A DNA stretch of 64,000 nt from Pseudobutyrivibrio sp. YE44 (lineage in GTDB: Bacteria > Bacillota > Clostridia > Lachnospirales > Lachnospiraceae). The DNA is taken from NCBI RefSeq assembly GCF_900104335.1, contig NZ_FMXT01000001.1:496001-560000 (forward strand), read 5' to 3'. The notes under the pieces were generated by a model that worked only from the letters and a program-made list of their open reading frames with translations, ran no database searches and was not told where the DNA came from. The translations under genes and the position numbers were made by a program. Shown one piece after another: positions 1 through 8,264 of the stretch (within the stretch, counting starts at the first letter, position 1; each line of letters opens with the position of its first letter).

Positions 1-637
1 CATACTTTGTCTTCTCAAGGGCAATATCAATACCTGTTGAGTTTGTATAAAGAGTATGCTCAGATTTTCCTGTTCTGTAAGTACCTGCACTGCCCTTCTT
101 TCCTTCAAGCTGAAGTGCATTAAGGTTCTGTACAAGACCACCATCAATAAGCTCGAAAGCTGCTGGGTTACCACCTGCATGCATATAAACTGCATCGTAC
201 TCACTAGCAAAGTATACATAGTAAGGACGAGCACTACGTACATTACCAATCTGATCAAGACCTGTATAGTCATCAAAGATAGCCATCATACGTGTGATAC
301 CACCTTCAACAACACACTCATAAATTACACCTGCATTACCAATACCATACTGTGGTAAACATGCCTTTGTATTTTCGATCATTACAGCAACTGGACGCTG
401 TCTTCCATAGGTAGGATCAACCCATTCACCTGATAAATAACTTCTAACTTTTCCATCCTCTGATACCTGATCAAAGAATGCTTTTGTGTTGTCTACTGCC
501 TCAGCTGAAATATCTTCCTGATTATCAGCAATCTCAGAAGCAGCGTCTCCAATATCCGCCTGGTCCTTCTTACCACAAGCACCAAGCGAAAGGGCCATTG
601 AAAGAATAAGCATAAGTGATACTACTCTTTTTTTCAT
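1..637 (-). CDS. DUF3048 (YerB-like) lipoprotein, partial
   Basis: The 3' end lies outside the window, leaving about 212 N-terminal residues. A lipoprotein signal is clear: MKK, a hydrophobic stretch, then the lipobox LGAC with the acylated Cys at residue 21, so it should sit on the outer face of the membrane. After an acidic linker comes a DUF3048/YerB-like pattern: RPVAVMIENT, GVIYECVVEGGITRMMAIF, IGNVRSARPYYV and DAVYMHAGG. AAGGAG lies 10 nt before ATG. It is the last visible gene of the rlmH-pdp-phoH-HD-ybeY run, 20 bp after ybeY. The biochemical function of this family is not established, and none is assigned here. Confidence 0.85.
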   Translation of the reverse strand, partial: MKKRVVSLMLILSMALSLGACGKKDQADIGDAASEIADNQEDISAEAVDNTKAFFDQVSEDGKVRSYLSGEWVDPTYGRQRPVAVMIENTKACLPQYGIGNAGVIYECVVEGGITRMMAIFDDYTGLDQIGNVRSARPYYVYFASEYDAVYMHAGGNPAAFELIDGGLVQNLNALQLEGKKGSAGTYRTGKSEHTLYTNSTGIDIALEKTKY

Positions 638-657
638 AAACCAGTGTCTCCTTTTCC

Positions 658-1155
658 TTAATCTCGAGAAATATTTAGAAGACCTAATATTTCCCTTTGT
701 TTTTCTTCCATGATAGATGCCTCAGCTTCTGTCATGTGATCAAACCCAAATAAATGTAACATACTATGGGCTATAAGAAAAGCATACTCTCGAAGTACAG
801 AATGTCCATATTCCTCAGCCTGTGAGATAATGCGAGGAACAGATAAAACAATGTCTCCAAGAATTACTTCTCCTGTCTCAGGATTAAATAAATCATCATT
901 TGATTCAATAGCATCAAAAACACCAGGAGCCTCGTATTCAATCATTGGAAATGATAATACATCCGTAGGTGCATCAATATTTCTAAACTCTTTATTGATG
1001 CTTTGAATCCCATCATTATCAGTAATAGTGATGCTAACCTCTGCTTCAAAAGGAAATTTTAATAAATCCATAGCAGTGTTAATAACATCATTAGCTACTT
1101 TCTCATAATCAAAATCAAAACTAAATTCGCATTCGCTTTCTATAAAAACTGTCAT
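658..1155 (-). CDS. ybeY: Endoribonuclease YbeY (16S rRNA maturation)
   Basis: A metal-dependent endoribonuclease of the UPF0054 family, involved in 16S rRNA 3'-end maturation and ribosome quality control in the cytosol. At 165 residues it has the usual family length. The metal-binding signature is intact near the C-terminus as AHSMLHLFGFDHM, giving the H-x3-H-x5-H pattern. The central segment INKEFRNIDAPTDVLSFPM is the conserved family strand region. Its ATG overlaps the stop of the upstream HD-like gene by 4 bp, so the two are translationally coupled. The phoH-(HD)-ybeY order is the usual Firmicutes arrangement. Confidence 0.96.
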   Translation of the reverse strand: MTVFIESECEFSFDFDYEKVANDVINTAMDLLKFPFEAEVSITITDNDGIQSINKEFRNIDAPTDVLSFPMIEYEAPGVFDAIESNDDLFNPETGEVILGDIVLSVPRIISQAEEYGHSVLREYAFLIAHSMLHLFGFDHMTEAEASIMEEKQREILGLLNISRD

Positions 1156-2345
1156 GCTAATATATCCTCGTTGGCTAATATTTCTCTAATGGCTAAAAAC
1201 TGGTTCATAGTAAGACCAGAATTATCATAAAAGCCTTTCTGAGATAGCTCATTAATAGTTTGATAAATAACCATATTTTGATTCCAAGAACTACTCATTT
1301 GGTCTTTATCAAATAGTTCAACCTTGGTTACTACTGAATCTACCATGTGGACGATAGCTGATTCTTTAGTACTAGGTAGATAGATTATTCCACCGTACTC
1401 TGCAAGGATTTGGGTAACATCAGATGGAAAACAATTATCATTGGCAATTTTAAGAGCATTGTCAATCATTGGTTCCCCTTCGATTTTACCAAGTCTGTAA
1501 TAAAAGCCACCGCAAGCTGCCAAGGGAGCATTGGCATTTATAGCCTCTGCACACTTTCTAGAAAAAACAGATACCCTGCTGGCGTGCTGATATTCAATAT
1601 AGGAAAACTTTCTGATTTCCTGTACCAAGCTGTAATCAGGAACTAAAAATTCATCGTAAATATTTAGCTGCGCTTCCTCCACATATTTTGTAAATAAAGG
1701 TATAACAATCACAGATAATAAGCTTGCTATAAAACCTTCTGCTAAAGCGAAAACAAAAATAGATAAGGACAGCTCTAAATAGTTGAAATAATAAAAAATA
1801 ATGGATAACAGGGTTGTTACTGAAAATATCAATACTAAGGTATATAACCTTTCAACCCCTTCTTTCTTTTCAATAAAATGTGATAACACATTTCCAAAGG
1901 CAACCATCAACGCATAACAAATAACAATATATGTGTTGTAGTCCATACATATGGCTGTGATTATAACCATGTATAAGCTGATAACATTAGAAATAGTATC
2001 ATCAAACACTGTGCTAGCCAAAATCGGCAACACTATAAATGGTGCGAAAAAATCTGGCGCCACCATTGCGCAGATAATTGTAAATGCCCATGCTATCAAA
2101 ATTATAAATGTTATTTTGCCATAGGTAATAAAATTGTATTCGGGAAGTGCCCCCTCCAACCGTTTACGAATCAATAGCAATATAAACAGGCAAAAGAAAC
2201 AGGCATTAATTGCCGCCACACATATAAACTTATCTACTAAAACCGAATTCAACAAGCACAATAAAGTGTTAGCAATTATAAAAATAAATGCCATCCCGAT
2301 AGTATAACCTATTCTTATGGATGAAAATCTATTAGTATGCTTCAT
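1152..2345 (-). CDS. PgpH/YqfF-like membrane protein with degenerate HD domain
   Basis: Membrane protein of 397 residues. Roughly six or seven hydrophobic segments fill residues 10-220, followed by a cytosolic C-terminal domain. Position between phoH and ybeY, and residual similarity (EAINANAPLAACGGFYYRLGKI; TKESAIVHMVDSV), mark it as a relative of the 7TM-HD c-di-AMP phosphodiesterase PgpH/YqfF. Two features are odd. The usual large extracytoplasmic domain is absent, since PgpH proteins are about 700 residues long. The HD motif expected as YHDIGK reads YYRLGK at 282-287, and the downstream HH reads YG at about 317, while H254 and D336 remain. Phosphodiesterase activity therefore looks unlikely, and a structural or ligand-sensing role is inferred. 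Confidence 0.75.
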   Translation of the reverse strand: MKHTNRFSSIRIGYTIGMAFIFIIANTLLCLLNSVLVDKFICVAAINACFFCLFILLLIRKRLEGALPEYNFITYGKITFIILIAWAFTIICAMVAPDFFAPFIVLPILASTVFDDTISNVISLYMVIITAICMDYNTYIVICYALMVAFGNVLSHFIEKKEGVERLYTLVLIFSVTTLLSIIFYYFNYLELSLSIFVFALAEGFIASLLSVIVIPLFTKYVEEAQLNIYDEFLVPDYSLVQEIRKFSYIEYQHASRVSVFSRKCAEAINANAPLAACGGFYYRLGKIEGEPMIDNALKIANDNCFPSDVTQILAEYGGIIYLPSTKESAIVHMVDSVVTKVELFDKDQMSSSWNQNMVIYQTINELSQKGFYDNSGLTMNQFLAIREILANEDILA

Positions 2346-2348
2346 GAG

Positions 2349-3332
2349 TTATTTTGACCTTTTTTTATTTTCTAGCTTTTTCTCATGTGTTTCGTATGCA
2401 TTAACAATCTTTTGAACTAATGGGTGTCTAACAACATCCTTAGAATCAAGGGTACAGATTTTAATATCATCAATGTTTTTAAGGACCTTCATGGCATCGT
2501 CTAAACCTGATTTAACGCCATTTGGTAAATCCTTTTGAGTTTGATCTCCAGTGATAACAGCCTTAGAACCAAAACCTATTCTTGTAAGAAACATCTTCAT
2601 TTGAGCTGGAGTTGTGTTTTGGGCTTCATCAAGAATAATAAAGGAATTATCTAAAGTACGACCTCTCATGTAAGCAAGAGGAGCTACTTCTATAAGCCCC
2701 TTTTCCATATTCCTTTGAAAAGCTTCAGCACCCATTATTTGATAAAGTGCATCGTATAAAGGTCTAAGATAAGGATCCACCTTACTCTGTAAATCACCTG
2801 GCAAAAATCCAAGCTTCTCTCCTGCTTCAATAGCTGGACGAGTAAGAATGATTCTTGAAACCTCTTCGTTTTTAAAAGCTGTTATAGCCTTTGCCATGGC
2901 AAGATATGTTTTTCCAGTACCAGCTGGACCTACACCAAACACTATCATGTTGTTAGTGATGGCATCTACATATTTCTTTTGACCTAAAGTCTTAGGTGCA
3001 ACAGGCTTACCAGTAGTTGTATGACAGATTATCTCGCCTCTGGCTTCTGATACATCATGACTTTCAATTTTTTCTTTTTCTATTGACATAACATAATTTA
3101 CATCCTGTGTTGTAATTGTATTCCCTTTTTTTGATAAAGCTAAAAGCTCATCCACAACCACCTTTGCATGCTCAGCATGACTTTTTTCACCTACAAGTTT
3201 TATCTCATCATTTCTTAAAATAAATGATACAGACATCCCCTGTTCGATGGTCTTAATATTCTTATCAAACTGTCCAAATATATTATCTATGTGGTCTGAT
3301 GGAATACTGATATTTAAAGAAAAATCACTCAT
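2349..3332 (-). CDS. phoH: PhoH-like ATPase
   Basis: Cytosolic P-loop ATPase of the PhoH/YbeZ family, functionally linked to YbeY and RNA metabolism, though its exact role is unsettled. An N-terminal KH-like part (residues 1-90) precedes the ATPase domain with Walker A GPAGTGKTY near residue 140 and Walker B IILDEAQN near residue 235. The open frame extends 12 nt upstream to a TTG, but the ATG at 3332, one base after the pdp stop, gives the usual start and is preferred. The gene is 327 residues long. The downstream neighbours, the HD-like protein and ybeY, are its standard genomic partners. Confidence 0.95.
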   Translation of the reverse strand: MSDFSLNISIPSDHIDNIFGQFDKNIKTIEQGMSVSFILRNDEIKLVGEKSHAEHAKVVVDELLALSKKGNTITTQDVNYVMSIEKEKIESHDVSEARGEIICHTTTGKPVAPKTLGQKKYVDAITNNMIVFGVGPAGTGKTYLAMAKAITAFKNEEVSRIILTRPAIEAGEKLGFLPGDLQSKVDPYLRPLYDALYQIMGAEAFQRNMEKGLIEVAPLAYMRGRTLDNSFIILDEAQNTTPAQMKMFLTRIGFGSKAVITGDQTQKDLPNGVKSGLDDAMKVLKNIDDIKICTLDSKDVVRHPLVQKIVNAYETHEKKLENKKRSK

Positions 3333-3333
3333 A

Positions 3334-4638
3334 CTACTCAACAATATCGATAATCAATTCTGGATGCTCACACTTATCTGGACTAATGATAGTAGCATTC
3401 TTAATCATATCCATAGCATGAGGAATCTTAGACTCATCATTTGCGTGAATATAGCAAATAGGTTCACCCTTTTTGATTTCATCTCCCACTTTCTTATTTA
3501 AAATAATGCCAACAGCCATATCTATAACATCTTCGAAGGTTTCTCTACCTCCGCCTAAAGACATAGATGCAAGACCAATAGCTTCTGCCTTGATAGCATG
3601 AACATAGCCATCTGCTTCGGCAACAACAGGTACAACATGCTTTGCTGGAACAAACTTTGATAAATCCTTTGCATAAGAAGCGTCTCCACCTTGAGCTTCG
3701 ATAAATTCTACAAACTTATCAAAGGCTTTACCACTTGCAACAGCTTCTTTCATTAATGCCTTTGCCTTAGCCTTATCAGTCTCAATGCCAGAGAAAACAA
3801 TCATCTGTGAGCCAAGCTCATAGACAACAGTCATTAAATCCTCTGGACCCTGACCGTTCAATGCATTAATCGCCTCAATGACCTCTAAATCATTACCAAT
3901 TGCATATCCTAAAGGTTCATCCATATCTGTAAGGACTGCAGCGATTTTTTTATCAGCGCGCTTACCGATATCAACCATAGATTTAGCAAGCTCTAAAGCT
4001 GATTCTTTATTCTTCATAAAAGCACCATCGCCAACAGTAACATCAAGTACAATGGCGTCAGTGCCGGCAGCAAGCTTTTTAGACATAATAGAGCCAGTAA
4101 TAAGAGAGATTTCATCTACAGTAGCAGTTACATCACGAAGCGCATATAACTTCTTATCTGCAGGTGCTAAATTCTTAGACTGACCTGTAACGGCGATTTT
4201 GATAGAGTTAACCTGGTTAATAAACTGCTCTTCTGAAAGAGAAACATTAAAACCAGGAAAAGCCTCAAGCTTATCAATTGTTCCACCAGTGTGACCAAGG
4301 CCTCTACCACTCATTTTAGCAACAGGTACACCGATAGATGCAATAATAGGTCCCAAAACAAGTGTTACTTTATCTCCAACACCGCCAGTAGAATGCTTAT
4401 CAATTTTAACGCCATCTATAGATGATAAATCAAGGATATCACCTGAATCTCTCATAGCCATAGTAAGATCATAGCGTTCTCTAACGTTCATGCCGTTAAA
4501 GTAAATTGCCATTAAAAGAGCTGAAATCTGATAATCAGGAATATCGCCATTAGTATAACCATTGATTATATGATAAATTTCTTCTGTAGAAAGCTCTTCT
4601 CCAAGTTTTTTCTTTTCAATTAAATCGTACATTCTCAT
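3334..4638 (-). CDS. pdp: Pyrimidine-nucleoside phosphorylase
   Basis: Catalyses phosphorolysis of thymidine, deoxyuridine or uridine to the free base plus (deoxy)ribose 1-phosphate in pyrimidine salvage. At 434 residues it matches the Firmicutes Pdp/DeoA family. It carries the phosphate/substrate signature KHSTGGVGDK at about residues 81-90 and SGRGLGHTGGTIDKLEAFPG just after, the hallmark of thymidine phosphorylases. AAAGGGG lies 10 nt before the ATG. It sits 29 bp after rlmH and abuts phoH, so it is probably in the same transcript. Distinguishing thymidine-specific from broad pyrimidine specificity is not possible from sequence alone. Confidence 0.93.
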   Translation of the reverse strand: MRMYDLIEKKKLGEELSTEEIYHIINGYTNGDIPDYQISALLMAIYFNGMNVRERYDLTMAMRDSGDILDLSSIDGVKIDKHSTGGVGDKVTLVLGPIIASIGVPVAKMSGRGLGHTGGTIDKLEAFPGFNVSLSEEQFINQVNSIKIAVTGQSKNLAPADKKLYALRDVTATVDEISLITGSIMSKKLAAGTDAIVLDVTVGDGAFMKNKESALELAKSMVDIGKRADKKIAAVLTDMDEPLGYAIGNDLEVIEAINALNGQGPEDLMTVVYELGSQMIVFSGIETDKAKAKALMKEAVASGKAFDKFVEFIEAQGGDASYAKDLSKFVPAKHVVPVVAEADGYVHAIKAEAIGLASMSLGGGRETFEDVIDMAVGIILNKKVGDEIKKGEPICYIHANDESKIPHAMDMIKNATIISPDKCEHPELIIDIVE

Positions 4639-4667
4639 GGTAAAAAACCCCTTTTCATATAATTGCC

Positions 4668-5147
4668 TTACTTGTGATAAGGTTCGTTTTTCATTATTCG
4701 CATAGCCCTATAGATTTGCTCTAAAAGAACAACTCTCATAAGCTGGTGAGGAAAGGTCATCTTAGAAAAAGAAATCTGATAATCGGCTCTTTTCAGAACC
4801 ATATCAGAAAGCCCTAAGGAACCTCCAATTACAAAACTAATTGTACTTTTGCCTCTAATTCCTAAATCTTCTATGTAGTTTGAAAAAGCAACGGAATCCA
4901 TTTGTTTGCCAAGAATAGCAAGAGCAATAACAAAATCTCTTTCGCCAATAGCTTTTAGAATACGCTCTCCCTCTTTATCTTTAACTATCTGGATTTCAGT
5001 GTCTGAAGCATTCTCAGAAGTCTTTTCATCAGCCACCTCAATTATCTTTACACTGCAATATTTTGATAGTCTTTTTGTATACTCATCTATTGCTTCTCTA
5101 TAGAATTTTTCTTTTATTTTTCCTACGCAAAGTAGATTAATATTCAT
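4668..5147 (-). CDS. rlmH: 23S rRNA (pseudouridine1915-N3)-methyltransferase RlmH
   Basis: SPOUT-family methyltransferase that methylates pseudouridine 1915 of 23S rRNA on assembled 70S ribosomes using S-adenosylmethionine. At 159 residues it has the standard length. The knot region carries FVIGGSLGLS at about 105-114, and the C-terminus ends YRAMRIMKNEPYHK, the strongly conserved substrate-binding tail. It is the first gene of the run leading to the DUF3048 lipoprotein, with a candidate promoter in the 250-bp gap upstream. Confidence 0.96.
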   Translation of the reverse strand: MNINLLCVGKIKEKFYREAIDEYTKRLSKYCSVKIIEVADEKTSENASDTEIQIVKDKEGERILKAIGERDFVIALAILGKQMDSVAFSNYIEDLGIRGKSTISFVIGGSLGLSDMVLKRADYQISFSKMTFPHQLMRVVLLEQIYRAMRIMKNEPYHK

Positions 5148-5158
5148 GGTATTTATTT

Positions 5159-5196
5159 TAGACTATTTCATATGATTACACAACATATATAGTCTA
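5159..5196. repeat. Inverted repeat TAGACTAT / ATAGTCTA upstream of rlmH
   Basis: Two perfect 8-bp arms separated by 22 bp; the right arm overlaps the proposed -10 box of the rlmH promoter. It could be an operator or a 5'-leader hairpin. No regulator is recognised. Confidence 0.4.
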
Positions 5197-5214
5197 AAGA
5201 ATCATAAAGCACAA
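5186..5214 (-). promoter_or_regulatory. Candidate promoter of the rlmH operon
   Basis: On the minus strand TTGTGC and TATATA are separated by 17 bp, about 40-65 bp upstream of rlmH. The -35 is only a partial match to the sigma-A consensus. It is the best candidate in the gap after the upstream terminator. Confidence 0.4.
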
Positions 5215-5268
5215 GATATTATTTATCATTAACAAGAGCCTAAAATAAAGGATTTTTTCAAAAAATAA

Positions 5269-5296
5269 AAAGACACGCCTGCGGTGACGTGTCTTT
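5269..5296 (-). terminator. Intrinsic terminator after the zinc-ribbon/TPR gene
   Basis: A 9-bp perfect stem AAAGACACG/CGTGTCTTT with a 10-nt loop, followed on the minus strand by TTTTTATTTTTT. It closes the ftsK-fhs-zinc-ribbon transcript. Confidence 0.85.
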
Positions 5297-5405
5297 CAAA
5301 GGGAGAATAATGTTATGAAAAATGTATCTCTTAATGAGATGCATTTATCTTACTAATAAATTATGTTCAAAAAGAGTGATATCTGTGAAATTTCTGTGAA
5401 CAATA

Positions 5406-6575
5406 TTATGGATTATAAATATAATCACCATGGAATATTGAACTTGAATTTCCCTTGTCGTCTACAATCACAATAGATAAAACGCTTGATCCCTTGATTA
5501 TTGAAAATGGACCAGTATATTCTGTACCAAAATTCTTAGGATTTGTTCCATCCCATGTATAATATGCTTTACATCCCTCTGGCACTTCTATAGAAATCTG
5601 AACCTGCTCTGTATATGTTCCAGGAGCTGGACTCACAACAGGCTCAGCCACCTTAGCCGCCTTTATATTATAGGTTTCTGAAACTACTTCTGAGTACTCG
5701 CCCTTATCATTTAAGGTTACAGCCTTTACCACAGTCTCACCTTCAGCAAGCTTAATAGATTTAGAATAAAGCTTACCAGAGGTGGTAGGATTTTTACCAT
5801 CTAAAGTATAGAAAATCTGATATTTCTTATTATCTGAGACAGTTAATTCTAATTCTACTTCACCTTCGTACTCTCCACCCTTAAGACTAAACTCAGGAGG
5901 GCTAGTAATATACTCAGAGAAAATCGAAGAAATATCATCATTAGGAGCCATTTGCATTAGCTCATAAATACCTTCCATATCTCCTAACTCAGAATAGGCA
6001 TCAACCAGATATGTATAAATAGCTTTATTATCTGACTCGTAGTCTAAAGCTAATGACAAGTATTCAATAGCCTTGTCATATTCCTTTACTTTGTAATACA
6101 TGCGGCCTACGCCGTAAATCGCTTCAAAGGAATCTTTATCAGAATTGTAAGCCTCCTCAAAATAACCAAGAGCTTTTGCGTACTGTTTATTTGATTCCGC
6201 CTCGATGGCTTTGTTCATTAAGCTATCGTAGGAATGACTTCCAAGGAACGGAATAATAACGATAACTCCAAAGAAAACAATAACTAAAAAAGCTATAATC
6301 TTCTTAAGGAAATCCTTATTTCGAATAATTGCATTAGTGGAACCACTTGTGGTTTTGTTATCAGTTTTAGGTTTAACAACAGGAGGTTTTGCTACCGGTT
6401 TATAAACTCCAGTAGCAAAACGATCATCCTTTGATTTATCTTTATCTTCTACAACTCGAGATAACAGCTCTTCTTCTAAAACATCATAATTTGGCACAAG
6501 CTGAATAGACTCCCCACAGGATGGGCAGTAAATAAGTCCAGATTCAATTTCAGCTCCACATTTTTTACAAATCAT
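5406..6575 (-). CDS. Zinc-ribbon, TPR and chitobiase-like-domain membrane protein
   Basis: 389-residue protein of no assigned function. Domains in order: an N-terminal zinc ribbon with two CxxC pairs (MICKKCGAE, YCPSCGES); a charged linker; one membrane segment at about residues 92-110; two or three TPR units (about 125-215, e.g. YAKALGYFEEAYNSDKDSFEA and YDKAIEYLSLALDYESD); and two repeats of the chitobiase/hexosaminidase C-terminal type, each with FYTLDGKNPT or YYTWDGTNPK followed by an Ig-like strand pattern. Topology is probably a cytosolic zinc ribbon with TPR and Ig-like modules outside. It follows fhs with almost no gap and ends at a strong terminator. A structural or protein-protein role at the envelope is inferred. 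Confidence 0.75.
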   Translation of the reverse strand: MICKKCGAEIESGLIYCPSCGESIQLVPNYDVLEEELLSRVVEDKDKSKDDRFATGVYKPVAKPPVVKPKTDNKTTSGSTNAIIRNKDFLKKIIAFLVIVFFGVIVIIPFLGSHSYDSLMNKAIEAESNKQYAKALGYFEEAYNSDKDSFEAIYGVGRMYYKVKEYDKAIEYLSLALDYESDNKAIYTYLVDAYSELGDMEGIYELMQMAPNDDISSIFSEYITSPPEFSLKGGEYEGEVELELTVSDNKKYQIFYTLDGKNPTTSGKLYSKSIKLAEGETVVKAVTLNDKGEYSEVVSETYNIKAAKVAEPVVSPAPGTYTEQVQISIEVPEGCKAYYTWDGTNPKNFGTEYTGPFSIIKGSSVLSIVIVDDKGNSSSIFHGDYIYNP

Positions 6576-6576
6576 C

Positions 6577-8247
6577 CTAGAATAATCCTGTTATTACTCC
6601 ATCATCAGTAACATCAATATTGTTAGCTGCTGGCTGTTTTGGAAGACCAGGCATAGTCATGATACTTCCTGTAACAGCAACAACAAATCCCGCACCAGCA
6701 GATGCGTATACTTCACGAACATTTAAGGTAAATCCTTCTGGTCTACCAAGCTTTGCAGCATCATCAGAAAGAGAATACTGGGTTTTAGCCATACAAACAG
6801 GGAAGTTGCCCATTCCAAGCTCTTCTATTCTCTTTAATTCCTTTTCTGCAGCTGCAGAATAAGAAACATCAGCTGCACCATATATTTCAGTGGCAACAGT
6901 TTTAATCTTATCTTTAAGAGAAAGGCTATCCTCATAAAGTGGTTTAAAGTTACTCTCCTTATTTTCGAGAACAGAAAGTACCTTCTCAGCAAGGGCTACG
7001 CCACCTTCTCCACCTTTTTCCCATACTTCAGAAAGAGCGAACTCACAACCTCTTTCCTCACAGAAATTTCTAACAAACTCAGTTTCAGCTTCTGTATCAG
7101 TAACAAAAGAATTAAGAGTTACAACAACAGGTACGCCGTACTTCTGAAGATTTTCAATATGCTTTTCAAGGTTAACAATACCCTTCTTTAAAGCATCTAA
7201 ATTCTCATTTGTAAGTTCTGCTTTAGGAACACCACCATTATATTTAAGAGCACGAACAGTAGCAACAAGCACTACTGCATCTGGTGATAATCCAGCCATT
7301 CTACACTTAATATCAAAGAACTTCTCGGCTCCAAGATCTGCGCCGAAACCAGCCTCTGTAATAGTGATATCTGCCAGCTTCATAGAAGCCTTTGTTGCAC
7401 GAACTGAGTTACATCCGTGTGCAATATTAGCAAATGGACCACCATGTACAATAGCAGGTGTGTGTTCTAAAGTCTGAATAAGATTTGGCTTTAAAGCATC
7501 CTTCAGAAGTGCTGCCATAGCACCAGTTGCCTGTAAATCATCTGCTGTAACAGGCTTTCCATCGAAAGAATATGCAACAATAATTCTTCCTAAACGCTTC
7601 TTTAAATCATGCATATCGTCTGCAAGACAAAGAATAGCCATAATTTCTGAGGCCACGGTAATAACGAAATGATCTTCTCTAACCATTCCATCCATCTTTG
7701 AACCAAGACCTACTACAATATTTCTAAGAGCTCTGTCATTCATATCAAGACATCTCTTCCACACAACCTGACGTGGGTCAATTCCAAGTGAATTACCCTG
7801 TTGAATATGATTATCAAGCATTGCAGCTAAAAGATTATTAGCTGAAGTAATGGCATGAAAATCACCAGTGAAATGAAGATTTAAATCTTCCATTGGAACA
7901 ACCTGTGCGTATCCGCCACCTGCGGCACCACCTTTGATACCAAAACAAGGACCTAAAGATGGCTCTCTAAGAGCAAGACAAGCCTTCTTTCCTAAAACAC
8001 CCATAGCCTGTCCTAATCCAACAGAGGTGGTAGTCTTTCCTTCTCCCGCTGGAGTTGGATTAATAGCAGTAACAAGAACAAGCTTGCCATTCTTATTGCT
8101 TTCGATTTTACTTAAAAGCTCATCAGAAAGCTTTGCCTTGTACTTACCATAAAGCTCTAAATCATCTTCGGTAATGTTTAAGGAACTAGCTACCTCCTTA
8201 ATATGTACCATCTTTGCTTCTTGTGCGATTTGAATGTCTGACTTCAT
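6577..8247 (-). CDS. fhs: Formate-tetrahydrofolate ligase
   Basis: ATP-dependent ligation of formate to tetrahydrofolate giving 10-formyl-THF, which feeds purine synthesis and, in acetogens, the methyl branch of the Wood-Ljungdahl pathway. The 556 residues match the family. The ATP-binding loop [16 protein letters not shown] lies at about 64-79, with conserved [23 protein letters not shown] following and a C-terminal [10 protein letters not shown] motif. It begins 17 bp after ftsK and is co-transcribed with it. No other one-carbon genes are adjacent, so a purine/one-carbon supply role is as likely as acetogenesis. Confidence 0.97.
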   Translation of the reverse strand: MKSDIQIAQEAKMVHIKEVASSLNITEDDLELYGKYKAKLSDELLSKIESNKNGKLVLVTAINPTPAGEGKTTTSVGLGQAMGVLGKKACLALREPSLGPCFGIKGGAAGGGYAQVVPMEDLNLHFTGDFHAITSANNLLAAMLDNHIQQGNSLGIDPRQVVWKRCLDMNDRALRNIVVGLGSKMDGMVREDHFVITVASEIMAILCLADDMHDLKKRLGRIIVAYSFDGKPVTADDLQATGAMAALLKDALKPNLIQTLEHTPAIVHGGPFANIAHGCNSVRATKASMKLADITITEAGFGADLGAEKFFDIKCRMAGLSPDAVVLVATVRALKYNGGVPKAELTNENLDALKKGIVNLEKHIENLQKYGVPVVVTLNSFVTDTEAETEFVRNFCEERGCEFALSEVWEKGGEGGVALAEKVLSVLENKESNFKPLYEDSLSLKDKIKTVATEIYGAADVSYSAAAEKELKRIEELGMGNFPVCMAKTQYSLSDDAAKLGRPEGFTLNVREVYASAGAGFVVAVTGSIMTMPGLPKQPAANNIDVTDDGVITGLF

Positions 8248-8264
8248 TTGACTAACTCCCTTAC

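Noticed and set aside
56-358. Plus-strand ORF of 100 codons
   Set aside because: Antisense to the DUF3048 lipoprotein gene, with no domain and no ribosome site; the minus frame has a clear signal peptide and family motifs.
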